NCBI GenBank assembly: GCA_947443645.1
Contig: CANEXF010000021.1
Location: 1-43,159 of the forward strand
DNA length: 43,159 nt
Direction: 5' to 3'
From: Comamonadaceae bacterium
GTDB lineage: Bacteria > Pseudomonadota > Gammaproteobacteria > Burkholderiales > Burkholderiaceae_C
The position numbers and the translations under genes are program-made. The notes under the pieces were generated by a model, which was given only the letters and a program-made list of their open reading frames with translations, did not search any database and was not told where the DNA came from. Within the stretch, counting starts at the first letter, position 1. Each line of letters starts with the position of its first letter. Positions 31,357-39,755 of this stretch are shown here, one piece after another.

Positions 31357-31520
31357 GCATTGCTCTTGCCGCGTATGACTTTGCAAGGGCCACACAAATG
31401 GCTGAATGTCTTACATGGCAAGTCAAACAAGCCTCTGATCAATTGGCTGGCAGGACACGGGCGTCAACAGCACCGGCGACAGCAGCCCTGCCAGGTGCGG
31501 CAGCGGCGGCAGCGACATAA
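31357..31520 (+). pseudogene. Possible phasin-like C-terminal remnant
   Basis: Directly after the tRNA relic an open frame reads AAYDFARATQMAECLTWQVK then QASDQLAGRTRAS and ends in an Ala-rich tail before TAA at 31518-31520. The AAYD...A..A...AE pattern and Ala-rich end recall the C-terminus of polyhydroxyalkanoate granule phasins, and a PHA operon lies next to it. The N-terminal part is missing, and the match is by eye only. It may be chance. Confidence 0.3.
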
Positions 31521-31561
31521 GGCATCAGACTGCATAAATACATGAACATAGAGACCTCAAT

Positions 31562-31586
31562 AAAAAACCCGCCGAAGCGGGTTTTT
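31562..31586 (-). terminator. Terminator of the phaCAB operon
   Basis: AAACCCGC (31565-31572), loop CGAA, GCGGGTTT (31577-31584), flanked by A and T runs on the two sides. It lies 22 bp after the phaB stop. A decayed copy of this hairpin sits at 27747-27770 beside the phaB remnant. The T/A symmetry means it could work in both directions. Confidence 0.9.
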
Positions 31587-31607
31587 CTCAAAGCCAGCCG
31601 CAAGGCA

Positions 31608-32345
31608 TCAGCCCATGTGCAGGCCGCCGTTGAGTGAGAAGTCGGCGCCGGTGGCGTAACCGCCGTCTTCAGACGCGATCCACGAAATAATGGAGGCGAT
31701 CTCTTCGGGTTTGCCCAAACGCTTGGCGGGCACACCGGCAACGATTTTCTCCAGCACATCGGGACGGATCGCATTGACCATGTCGGTGCCGATGTAACCT
31801 GGACTCACCGTGTTGACCGTCACGCCCTTGCTCGCCACTTCCTGCGCCAGCGCCATCGTGAAGCCGTGCAGGCCGGCCTTGGCCGTCGAGTAGTTGACCT
31901 GACCAAACTGGCCCTTCTGACCATTGACAGAAGAGATGTTGATCACGCGACCAAAGCCCGCTTCAACCATGCCTTCAATCACCTGTTTGGTCACATTGAA
32001 CATGCTATCCAGATTGGTCGAGATCACGGCGTCCCAATCGGCCTTGCTCATCTTGCGAAACTGGCCGTCACGCGTGATGCCGGCGTTGTTGACCAGCACG
32101 CTGACCGGGCCATGCTCGGCCTTGACATTGTCAAAGGCCGCGACCGTGGAATCCCAGTCGCCGACGTTGCCCACTGACGCGAAAAAGGTGTAGCCGTTGG
32201 CCTTCTGCTCGTCCAGCCACTTGTTGAAATCACGCGTCGGGCCGCATCCTGCGACCACCGTAAAGCCGTCCTTGGCAAGCCGCTGGCAAATTGCGGTTCC
32301 GATCCCACCCATACCACCGGTAACGTAAGCTACTTTTTTGGACAT
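31608..32345 (-). CDS. phaB: Acetoacetyl-CoA reductase
   Basis: A 245-aa NADPH-dependent short-chain dehydrogenase that reduces acetoacetyl-CoA to (R)-3-hydroxybutyryl-CoA for polymer synthesis. It has AYVTGGMGGIGTAICQRLAK (nucleotide motif), LVNNAGITRD, INISSVNGQKGQFGQVNYST with catalytic Ser and Tyr-x3-Lys (YSTAK), and GADFSLNGGLHMG at the C-terminus, all as in Ralstonia PhaB. It is the third gene of phaC-phaA-phaB and ends at a strong terminator. A GTTGTCTCC block in front (GGAGACAAC on the coding strand) is its Shine-Dalgarno. Confidence 0.95.
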   Translation of the reverse strand: MSKKVAYVTGGMGGIGTAICQRLAKDGFTVVAGCGPTRDFNKWLDEQKANGYTFFASVGNVGDWDSTVAAFDNVKAEHGPVSVLVNNAGITRDGQFRKMSKADWDAVISTNLDSMFNVTKQVIEGMVEAGFGRVINISSVNGQKGQFGQVNYSTAKAGLHGFTMALAQEVASKGVTVNTVSPGYIGTDMVNAIRPDVLEKIVAGVPAKRLGKPEEIASIISWIASEDGGYATGADFSLNGGLHMG

Positions 32346-32395
32346 GTTGTCTCCTGATGTTGTGAACTATTCAAATAAATGACCGACGCTATCGA

Positions 32396-32412
32396 TTAAG
32401 TAGCTGCTAGCG
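32396..32412. repeat. Dispersed AGCTGCTAGC intergenic element
   Basis: TTAAGTAGCTGCTAGCG in the phaA-phaB gap shares the AGCTGCTAGC core with the elements at 3051 and 8433 (read in the other orientation). Confidence 0.35.
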
Positions 32413-32451
32413 ACCGAACAGCGGGCGCCGCAGCCTTCTTGTACATTAAAT

Positions 32452-33630
32452 TCAGCGTTCCAGTGTGAGGGCAACCCCCATGCCGCCACCGATACACAGG
32501 CTGGCAATGCCTTTTTTCGCGTCCCGGCGCTGCATCTCGTGCAGCAAGGTCACCAGAATGCGGCAACCGGATGCACCAATCGGGTGACCAATGGCGATCG
32601 CGCCGCCGTTGACGTTGACCTTGCTGGTGTCCCAACCCATCTCCTGGTTGACAGCACAGGCCTGTGCGGCAAAGGCTTCGTTGATTTCCAGCAGGTCCAG
32701 GTCCTGGGCTTTCCAGCCGGCACGCGCCAGCGCCTTGGTAGAAGCAGGAACCGGGCCCATGCCCATGTAGGCCGGGTCCAGCCCGGTGGTGGCATAACTG
32801 GCGATGCGCGCCAGCGGCTTGAGACCCAGCGCCGCGGCCTTTTTGGCGGTCATGACCATCACGGCGGCAGCGCCGTCGTTCAGGCCGGAGGCATTGCCTG
32901 CCGTCACACCACCGGCCTTGTCGAAGGCGGGACGCAGTCCGGCCAGCACCTCTGCGCTGGTCTTGCGATTGATGAACTCGTCGGCAGAAAACACGATCGG
33001 CTCGCCCTTTTTCTGCGCAATGGAAAAAGGCACGATTTCGTCCTTGAACTTGCCGGCGTCCTGCGCAGCGGCAGCCTTGGTCTGGCTGGCCAATGCCAGC
33101 GCGTCTTGCGCTTCACGGCTGATGCCGTACTTCTTGGCGACGTTCTCAGCCGTGATACCCATGTGGTACTGGTTGTAGACGTCCCACAGGCCGTCGACAA
33201 TCATGGAGTCCACCATCTTCCATTCGCCCATGCGCTGGCCGTCACGCGAGCCGTTGAGAACGTGAGGCGACAGGCTCATGCTTTCCTGGCCGCCGGCAAT
33301 CACGATGTCGCTGTCGCCCGTGGCCACAGACTGCGCGGCCAGCATCACGGCCTTCAGGCCGGAGCCGCAGACCGCGTTGATGGTCAGGCCGGGGATGCCA
33401 TTCGGAAAGCCGGCTTTGAGCACGGTCTGGCGTGCAGGATTCTGGCCCACGCCAGCGGTCAGGACCTGACCCATGATGACCTCGCCAAGCAGATCGGCAG
33501 ACAGACCGGAGCGCTCAAGCACCGCTTTGACGACGGCGGCACCCAGTTCGGTCGCGGGCGTCTTGGCCAGCGTTCCACCAAATTTACCCACCGCAGTGCG
33601 GCCGGCTGCAACGATAACGATGTCTTCCAT
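32452..33630 (-). CDS. phaA: Acetyl-CoA acetyltransferase (beta-ketothiolase)
   Basis: A 392-aa thiolase condensing two acetyl-CoA into acetoacetyl-CoA. Active-site residues are all visible: nucleophilic Cys in [11 protein letters not shown] (about 88), His in [14 protein letters not shown] (about 348) and the second Cys in [11 protein letters not shown] (about 378). Length and the C-terminal GVALTLER agree with biosynthetic PhaA. It lies between phaC and phaB, 69 nt after phaC. Start at 33630 is preceded by AAGGAAGACATC. Confidence 0.95.
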   Translation of the reverse strand: MEDIVIVAAGRTAVGKFGGTLAKTPATELGAAVVKAVLERSGLSADLLGEVIMGQVLTAGVGQNPARQTVLKAGFPNGIPGLTINAVCGSGLKAVMLAAQSVATGDSDIVIAGGQESMSLSPHVLNGSRDGQRMGEWKMVDSMIVDGLWDVYNQYHMGITAENVAKKYGISREAQDALALASQTKAAAAQDAGKFKDEIVPFSIAQKKGEPIVFSADEFINRKTSAEVLAGLRPAFDKAGGVTAGNASGLNDGAAAVMVMTAKKAAALGLKPLARIASYATTGLDPAYMGMGPVPASTKALARAGWKAQDLDLLEINEAFAAQACAVNQEMGWDTSKVNVNGGAIAIGHPIGASGCRILVTLLHEMQRRDAKKGIASLCIGGGMGVALTLER

Positions 33631-33699
33631 GATGTCTTCCTTGTTGTGAGTTGGGAGGCTGAAATAGGTAGCGAAGCAGAAACTTAAGTGGCCAAGCCT

Positions 33700-35493
33700 T
33701 CAGGCCTTGGCGAGCACGTAACGGCCAGGCGCCGGCTCGATCGCCGAGTACTTTCGGCTGCCATAGGTTTTAGGTGCAGCAATTTGCTTGCCAGCATGCG
33801 CTTTGAGCCAAGCCGACCAGTCTGTCCACCAGCTGCCAGGGTGTTCCTGCGCTGTTTGAAGCCAGTCATCCAGGCTGGCCGGAAACTTGTTCGCTGGCAG
33901 CTTGTCGTTGATCCAGTGGCTGCGCTTGTTTTTGCTTGGCGGATTGATCACGCCGGCAATGTGGCCGGACGCACCCATCACAAAACGTTTCTTACCCGTC
34001 AAATGCCGGGTCGATGCGTAGGCCCCGCCAATAGGCACGATATGGTCTTCGCGCGAGCCATACAGGTAAACCGGCATGTCCAGTCGGCGCAAATCAACCG
34101 CTTGCCCGCAGACCTTCGTGGCACCGGGCTGGATCAGCTTGTTTTCGAAGTAGGTGTTGCGCAGATACCAGGCGTAGAACGGACCAGGCAGGTTGGTCGA
34201 ATCGCTGTTCCAGTAAAGCAGGTCAAAAGGCGGCGGCGTTTCGCCCTTGAGGTAGTTACCGACCACGTAATTCCACACCAGGTCGTTGGGGCGCAAAAAG
34301 CTGAAGGTCGAAGCCAGGTCCTGGCCCTTGAGCAGGCCGCCCTGCCCCATCTGGGATTCACGGTATTTGACGGAATTCTCGTCAATAAAGATGTCGAGAA
34401 TGCCGGTGTCGGAGAAGTCCAGAAAGGATGTCAGCAAGGTGGCACTGGCTGCGGGCTTCTCGCCCTTTGCTGCGAGCACGGCCAGCGCGGTGGCCAAAAT
34501 CGTGCCGCCCACGCAAAAGCCCAGGGTGTTGATGGTCTTGGCGCCGGTGATCTCCTGCACCACGCTGATGGCCTTGATGGCTGCATGCTCGATGTAGTCG
34601 TCCCAGGTCTTTTCCGCCATGGACTCGTCAGGGTTGCGCCAGCTCACCACAAAGGTGCGGTGGCCCTGGCTGACGGCGTAGCGAATCAGCGAATTGTCGG
34701 GCTGCAGGTCAAGGATGTAGAACTTGTTGATGCAGGGTGGCACCAGTAAAAACGGCTTTTCGTAAACCTTGGCCGTCAACGGCTTGTATTCGAGCAGCTG
34801 GAAAAACTCGTTTTCAAACACCACTGCGCCTTCGGTGGTGGCGACGTTTTTCCCGACCTGGAACAGACTCTCGTCGGTCATGGAAACATGACCCTGCTTG
34901 AGGTCATTGAGCATATTCTGGATGCCCCTGCCTATGCTCTCGCCCTGGGTTTCCATGGCCTTTTTCAGCGCTTCGGCGTTCAGGGGCAGGAAGTTGCTCG
35001 GCGCTGCAGCGGCCATCCACTGCTCGACTGCAAAGCGCAAGCGGGCCTTGGTTTTCTCATCCCCGTCAACCGCCTCGGACAGCCCCATCAGGGTGCGGGC
35101 GTTGAGCATATAGGTGTCGGCCGCGAATTTGGAGACCGGATTGGCCTGCCAGGCCTCGGCCGAAAACCGTCTATCAGTCGCAGCAAACGCGGCAGGCGCA
35201 TCCGCACTGGCCTGCAGACCCTGGTTCCATAGCGCAGTCGCATCGTCAAGATAGCGCTGCTGGACCTGCTGCAGCTTGGCAGCGTCAAAACTGAGGCCCG
35301 AGGAAGGCTCTGAGAACAAATTGAATGGGCTGGACGGCGACCCTTGGGGCGCGTCGCTTGCTGGCGGAGCCGCTGACGAAAATGGGTTGCCAGCGCCAAG
35401 TCCCCCCAGTGCCTGCTGCAAGCCCGCGCTCATCGCGCTGAGGGCTTCTTGCATTTGTCGGGTCGCCTGGGTCCAGTTTGCGTCAGAATTCAT
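33700..35493 (-). CDS. phaC: Class I poly(3-hydroxyalkanoate) synthase
   Basis: A 597-aa polymerase that joins (R)-3-hydroxyacyl-CoA into PHA at the granule surface. The lipase-like box with the catalytic Cys is GFCVGGTILATAL, the acid Asp lies in YLYGSREDHIVP, and the His is in GASGHIAGVINPP. The N-terminal 90 residues are variable and Gln/Ala/Pro-rich, as in class I enzymes. Start at 35493 (MNSDANWTQATRQMQEALSA) has GAGAAGAAGC upstream; a 30-residue upstream extension is not conserved-looking. First gene of phaCAB and divergent from the small membrane protein at 35592. Confidence 0.95.
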   Translation of the reverse strand: MNSDANWTQATRQMQEALSAMSAGLQQALGGLGAGNPFSSAAPPASDAPQGSPSSPFNLFSEPSSGLSFDAAKLQQVQQRYLDDATALWNQGLQASADAPAAFAATDRRFSAEAWQANPVSKFAADTYMLNARTLMGLSEAVDGDEKTKARLRFAVEQWMAAAAPSNFLPLNAEALKKAMETQGESIGRGIQNMLNDLKQGHVSMTDESLFQVGKNVATTEGAVVFENEFFQLLEYKPLTAKVYEKPFLLVPPCINKFYILDLQPDNSLIRYAVSQGHRTFVVSWRNPDESMAEKTWDDYIEHAAIKAISVVQEITGAKTINTLGFCVGGTILATALAVLAAKGEKPAASATLLTSFLDFSDTGILDIFIDENSVKYRESQMGQGGLLKGQDLASTFSFLRPNDLVWNYVVGNYLKGETPPPFDLLYWNSDSTNLPGPFYAWYLRNTYFENKLIQPGATKVCGQAVDLRRLDMPVYLYGSREDHIVPIGGAYASTRHLTGKKRFVMGASGHIAGVINPPSKNKRSHWINDKLPANKFPASLDDWLQTAQEHPGSWWTDWSAWLKAHAGKQIAAPKTYGSRKYSAIEPAPGRYVLAKA

Positions 35494-35591
35494 GCTTCTT
35501 CTCGGAACGTATGAGTCTTGAGAACTCTTGTTATAGACATATTCAGTATCGTTGGGTTTGCTTCCAGATTCCTGACCGCGCACGGAGTTTT

Positions 35592-35891
35592 ATGTATTTG
35601 ATCGTCATCGCCTGGATTTATGTGGTGCTCATGATGAGTGTTGCAGAGGCTACCAACACCACCGGAACACTACTCGGTGCCCTGGTCACCTTTGTACTCT
35701 ATGGTGTGGGTCCCGCGTCATTGGTGGTTTACCTGATGGGCGCACCGGCACGCAACAAGGCGGTCAAAAAACGCCAGGCAGAAGAACGGGCGCAACACCT
35801 GGCGACGCAACTGGCTGCAAGCCCGCCCGCTAACGTCAACGCCGCTGCCGATACCGCGTCTAGCCCCGCGCAGCCACCACCCGAGCGCTGA
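35592..35891 (+). CDS. Small membrane protein, unrecognised family
   Basis: A 99-aa protein with two hydrophobic segments (about 1-18 MYLIVIAWIYVVLMMSVAEA and about 26-48, including VTFVLYGVGPASLVVYLMGA), then a basic/Ala-rich cytosolic tail with KKRQAEERAQH and a Pro-rich end. The start at 35592 has GGAG 4-8 nt upstream; the longer in-frame reading overlaps the phaC promoter. Proteins of this shape beside phaC occur in Comamonadaceae, but I cannot name a function. It is convergent with the LysR gene, with only 8 bp between. Confidence 0.75.
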   Translation: MYLIVIAWIYVVLMMSVAEATNTTGTLLGALVTFVLYGVGPASLVVYLMGAPARNKAVKKRQAEERAQHLATQLAASPPANVNAAADTASSPAQPPPER

Positions 35892-35899
35892 ATAGCGAC

Positions 35900-36829
35900 T
35901 CAAGGCTTGCGCGGCGCCGCTCCATCGACGTAGTACTGCAGGCACAACTGCCGCGTCAACTGCACCAAATAGCGGCTCAGTCGCGTGGCGGGACGCGCCT
36001 TGGGGACGGCAATGCACAGGCGGTTGCGAATCACCGGGGCATAGATGGCCGCGGTGAATGGCGGTGTGTCATGGCTCCATTCGCGCATCGCGCTGGCGGG
36101 CAGCACGGTGGCAGCCACCCCGCGCGCCACCAGCGATGACACTGTCTTGATCGAGTCCACCTCTGCCACCACCTTGAGCGCATATGCACGCGGCTTGACC
36201 ACGCTTTCCAGCAGCTGACGCAGCGAGTTGGGCTTGCTCGGCAATACCAGAGACAAGGCGGCCACGTCAGCGAGGCGAATGCGTGAGGGCAAAGGCGTTG
36301 AAGACATCAGCACCAGCGGCTCACGAGCCACCGTTTCTATGTCCAGCAGCGGTGAAGCCGGCGGATCAAACAGCACCGCGACATCGAGCCGGCCCGCCAC
36401 CAGACCTTCCCGCAGGCGAACGCTCAAGCCCTCTTCGACACTGATGGCAGCATAAGGGAACTCGGCCCGAAAGCGCTCGATCAGGTCGGCGGTCATGGCG
36501 TGCGCCACGCGCGGCGGCAGTCCTATGGTGATGCGCCCGCTGGGAATCAGTTGCCTGTCCCGCATGTCGGCACGCGCCCGCTCGGCGAGCTCGAAAATGC
36601 CGCGCGCATGGCCGCGTAACGCAAGACCAGCGTCGGTCAGCTCGACACCACGGCCCGTGCGGGTAAAAAGGCGCTGGCCAACTTCCTGCTCCAGCGCGGC
36701 GACCTGCTGGCTCAGCGCCGGTTGCGACATCACCAAAGCGGCAGCCGCCTTGCTGAAACTCCCGGCCTCTGAGACCGCTACAAAATATTCAAGACGGCGT
36801 AAATCGATGACGGCCTCCCGGGCATGCAC
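35900..36829 (-). CDS. LysR family transcriptional regulator
   Basis: A 309-aa regulator: N-terminal helix-turn-helix (about 8-66: LEYFVAVSEAGSFSKAAAAL, SQPALSQQVAALEQEVGQRL, FTRTGRGVELTDAG) and a substrate-binding domain of two alpha/beta lobes (about 95-300). It diverges from the LigI-like operon, so it is its likely activator. The only in-frame start is a GTG at 36829; a -10-like TACAAT lies about 16 nt before it, so the leader would be very short. The CGAATATCTGATATCT sequence in the 95-bp gap could be part of its binding site. Confidence 0.9.
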   Translation of the reverse strand: MHAREAVIDLRRLEYFVAVSEAGSFSKAAAALVMSQPALSQQVAALEQEVGQRLFTRTGRGVELTDAGLALRGHARGIFELAERARADMRDRQLIPSGRITIGLPPRVAHAMTADLIERFRAEFPYAAISVEEGLSVRLREGLVAGRLDVAVLFDPPASPLLDIETVAREPLVLMSSTPLPSRIRLADVAALSLVLPSKPNSLRQLLESVVKPRAYALKVVAEVDSIKTVSSLVARGVAATVLPASAMREWSHDTPPFTAAIYAPVIRNRLCIAVPKARPATRLSRYLVQLTRQLCLQYYVDGAAPRKP

Positions 36830-36924
36830 TCAAAACGTCTGATTGTATTGGCCGTACGAATATCTGATATCTTTAATTCAGCCAACCATGGCAATAGCTT
36901 CACCGCCAAAATACACGCCAGACC

Positions 36925-37791
36925 ATGACCACACCTCAACTCACCTTTATGCCCGCGCCATCACGGCCGGTTCTGCGCCTGCCAGACGGCGCCTGCGATA
37001 GCCATGTCCATGTCTTCGGACCAGCAACGCGATTTCCATTTGCGCAGAGCCGAAACTTCACGCCGGCCGACGCGCCCAAGGAAACACTGTTTGAGCTGCA
37101 CCGCTTATTGGGCATCTCACGCTGCGTGATCGTGCAATCTGCCGTTCATGGATTTGACAACTCGGCGGTTGAAGACGCCATCGCAGCGGGCGGTGGCCGC
37201 TACCTGGGCGTGGCGCTGGCGCCGCACGACGTGCCGGACACAGAACTCCAACGCCTGAAAGCTGCGGGCTTTCGCGGCGTGCGCTTTAACTTCATGAAAC
37301 ACCTGGGCAAAAGTGCATCGGTGCAGCAGGTCGCAGAACTGACACATCGACTCGCGCCACTGGGCATGCACTTGCAGGTGCATTTTGAAAGCAGCCTGAT
37401 TCACGAACTCGCGCCTGTGCTCAAGACCTCTGCGGTTCCCGTGGTGATTGACCACATGGGCCGCGTAGACGCAGCGCTGGGCGCGCAGCACGCGGACTTC
37501 CGCGCGCTTTGCGAACTGATGCAGGACCCACGTTTTTACGTCAAGGTCAGCGGCGCAGACCGGATCGCACCGGTGCCGCCCTACACCCAGGGCGTCGCGT
37601 TGGCGCGTCAGCTGCTTGAGTCCTTTCCAGACCGCTGCTTCTGGGGCACTGACTGGCCACACCCTAACCACACGCATGTGCCGGACGACGGACAGCTGGT
37701 CGACCTGCTGGCCAAAATAGCGCCTACAGCAGACCTGCTGGACAGATTGATGGTTCAAAACCCGCAACGCTTTTACCAATTTTCAGCATGA
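36925..37791 (+). CDS. Amidohydrolase similar to 2-pyrone-4,6-dicarboxylate lactonase (LigI)
   Basis: A 288-aa amidohydrolase-superfamily lactonase. It follows LigI: GACDSHVHVFGPATRFPF (metal His-x-His), NFTPADAPKETLFELHRLLG, VIVQSAVHGFDNSAVEDAIA, GFRGVRFNFMKHLG, VPVVIDHMGRVD, and CFWGTDWPHPNHTHVPDDGQ with the catalytic Asp. LigI opens the pyrone ring of the protocatechuate 4,5-cleavage pathway; relatives hydrolyse other lactones such as sugar-acid or muconate-type lactones. It is the first gene of a plus-strand operon with SDR, TctC and carboxymuconolactone decarboxylase-type genes. No ligAB, ligC, ligJ or ligK is visible, so the substrate may not be the standard one. Confidence 0.88.
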   Translation: MTTPQLTFMPAPSRPVLRLPDGACDSHVHVFGPATRFPFAQSRNFTPADAPKETLFELHRLLGISRCVIVQSAVHGFDNSAVEDAIAAGGGRYLGVALAPHDVPDTELQRLKAAGFRGVRFNFMKHLGKSASVQQVAELTHRLAPLGMHLQVHFESSLIHELAPVLKTSAVPVVIDHMGRVDAALGAQHADFRALCELMQDPRFYVKVSGADRIAPVPPYTQGVALARQLLESFPDRCFWGTDWPHPNHTHVPDDGQLVDLLAKIAPTADLLDRLMVQNPQRFYQFSA

Positions 37792-37815
37792 ACCCGTATT
37801 TAAAGGATGTCACCC

Positions 37816-38616
37816 GTGGATAAACGTTTGCAAGGCAAGGTCGCCCTGGTCACCGGCGCCGGATCAGTCGGCCCGGGCTGGGGCAATGGACGGGCCATCG
37901 CGGTGCGTTTCGCACAGGAAGGCGCACGTATATTCGCGGTCGACCGTGACGCCGAGCGCATGGAAGAAACCGTCAGACTTGTCCAGGAAGCCGGTGGCGA
38001 GATCACCACGGCCTCCTGCGATGTCACCCAGTCGGAATCGGTTGCGGCGATGGTTGCGAGCTGCATGGAACGCTTTGGCCGCATAGACGTGCTAGTCAAC
38101 AACGTGGGCGGCTCGGCCGCTGGCGGTCCGGTCGAGATGAGTGAGGAAGTCTGGGATGCCCAGATAGACCACAACCTCAAAAGCGTATTTCTGACCTGCA
38201 AGCATGTGCTGCCCATCATGACGGCGCAGGCCGCTGGCGCCATCGTCAACATTTCGTCAACTTCCGGCACACGCTGGACCGGTTCAGCCCAGGTCGCGTA
38301 TGCATCGACCAAGGCCGGCGTGATCCAGTTCTCGCGCGTGGTGGCGGTGCAATATGCCAAGACCGGCATACGCGTGAACACCGTTGTGCCAGGCCAGCTC
38401 TACACACCCATGGTGGATGTGCGTCTGGCCAAGCAACGCACTGGCGGCGACGTCAGCGCTTTGCTGGCGCAGCGCCAATCGCGCATCCCCTTGCCGTTTA
38501 TGGGCGATGGCCGAGACACGGCCAATGCCGCGCTGTTTCTGGCGTCCGACGAAGCCCGCTTCATTACCGGTACCGAGCTGGTGGTTGATGGCGGCATGTC
38601 GGTTCGCTGCGACTGA
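37816..38616 (+). CDS. Short-chain dehydrogenase/reductase
   Basis: A classical SDR (266 aa from GTG 37816, 269 aa from ATG 37807). The nucleotide motif is unusual: TGAGSVGPGWGNGRA, with an insertion in the usual TGxxxGxG. NNVGG, Ser in NISSTSG and the catalytic YASTK are present, and the end ELVVDGGMSVRCD is normal. I favour GTG 37816 because AAAGGA lies 8 nt before it; for the ATG at 37807 the same purines would touch the start codon. It follows the LigI-like gene by 24 nt. Probably NAD(P)-linked oxidation of an alcohol or dihydrodiol intermediate; substrate unknown. Confidence 0.88.
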   Translation: MDKRLQGKVALVTGAGSVGPGWGNGRAIAVRFAQEGARIFAVDRDAERMEETVRLVQEAGGEITTASCDVTQSESVAAMVASCMERFGRIDVLVNNVGGSAAGGPVEMSEEVWDAQIDHNLKSVFLTCKHVLPIMTAQAAGAIVNISSTSGTRWTGSAQVAYASTKAGVIQFSRVVAVQYAKTGIRVNTVVPGQLYTPMVDVRLAKQRTGGDVSALLAQRQSRIPLPFMGDGRDTANAALFLASDEARFITGTELVVDGGMSVRCD

Positions 38617-38732
38617 TGACAAACTGCATGACGCCGCCTCAGCTGCGCATGGCCGCGCTGCGCGCCCTGCCTGGCATCCCAGAATCGAATTTCCACCGAC
38701 CCGCCAACGCCTAACAAATCAAGGAAAAAATC

Positions 38733-39725
38733 ATGACATCACGAGACAACAGCCGCAGAAATGCCATCACCCTGATGGCTGCAGCCGCAACACTGGCCTT
38801 TTCTGCCAGCTTTGCTGCGCCCGCCATGGCACAGGCAAAAATCACGCGCCTCGTTGTCGCCTTTCCGCCCGGCGGTCCGGTCGATTTTGTGGCCCGCAGC
38901 ATAGGTGAGCAGCTGGGCAAAGAGCTGGGCAGCCAGGTCATCATTGAAAACAAGGCCGGTGCCAATGGCGCGATCGCCGCTGAATATGTCACACGCGCCA
39001 CACCCGATGGCAGCACCATCTGGCTCACCAGCGTGGGCGCGGTAGCCATCAATCCGCCGCTGTATGAAAAACTGCCTTATGACCCTATGCGTGACCTGGC
39101 GCCCATCTCTTTGGTGGTCAACAACGTCGAGCTGCTGGTCGTTGGCAGCGCCAACCCGGCCAACACCGGCGCAGAATTCATCGCCAACGCCAGGCAACAC
39201 AAGGACGGCGCAACCATGGCCTCCTCAGGCACCGGCAGCGTGCCGCACCTGGCCATGGAGTTGCTCGCTGACGCCACCAAGGCCAATCTTGTGCATGTGC
39301 CTTACAAGGGTGCAGCACCTGCCATCACTGATGTGATCGCCGGCCATGTCGACGGATTTTTTGGTGACATTCCGGGTCTGGTGGGCTTCATCAAGGCCGG
39401 CAAGCTCAAGCCCATAGGTATTGCATCGTCCAGGCGCCATCCGCTGCTGCCAGAGGTCAAGACCTTCAAGGAAATGGGCATCGCTGGTGTCGACTCAGAC
39501 AACTGGTATGCGCTGTTTACCAGCAAGGCTACGCCAGCAGCGGACATCGAGCGCTTGAACCAGGCCGTTAAACGCGCGCTGGCCAATGAAGCGGTGCGCG
39601 CCAAACTGCTGAGCTCCGGTGCCGAGCCCTCCTCGTCGAGTCCTGCGGAACTCGCGCTGCTGCTGAAAAATGACACCGCCAAATGGGGCAAGGTCATTCG
39701 TGACAAGAAAATCAAACCTGAGTAA
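38733..39725 (+). CDS. Bug/TctC family substrate-binding protein
   Basis: A 330-aa periplasmic receptor with a twin-arginine-like opening (SRRNAITLMAAAATLAF), cleavage near AMAQ, then ITRLVVAFPPGGPVDFVARS, VIIENKAGANGAIAAEYVTR, and VHVPYKGAAPAITDVIAGHV. AAGGAAAAAATC precedes the start. It lies in the LigI-like operon 116 nt after the SDR; that gap has no gene. Probably delivers or senses the operon's substrate. Confidence 0.92.
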   Translation: MTSRDNSRRNAITLMAAAATLAFSASFAAPAMAQAKITRLVVAFPPGGPVDFVARSIGEQLGKELGSQVIIENKAGANGAIAAEYVTRATPDGSTIWLTSVGAVAINPPLYEKLPYDPMRDLAPISLVVNNVELLVVGSANPANTGAEFIANARQHKDGATMASSGTGSVPHLAMELLADATKANLVHVPYKGAAPAITDVIAGHVDGFFGDIPGLVGFIKAGKLKPIGIASSRRHPLLPEVKTFKEMGIAGVDSDNWYALFTSKATPAADIERLNQAVKRALANEAVRAKLLSSGAEPSSSSPAELALLLKNDTAKWGKVIRDKKIKPE

Positions 39726-39755
39726 ACCGATAACAACAAGCGGAGCAATGACACC

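Noticed and set aside
31080..31520. 146-codon plus-strand frame
   Set aside because: It reads through the tRNA relic and the unstructured gap; only the last part resembles a protein tail. Not supported as one gene.
12000..31600. Whole region as an intact integrative element
   Set aside because: No integrase, transposase, conjugation or phage gene is seen in the window; only a tRNA relic and a partial duplication hint at past mobility.
32539..34749. Plus-strand frames of 353-382 codons opposite phaA and phaC
   Set aside because: Shadows of clear thiolase and PHA synthase genes.
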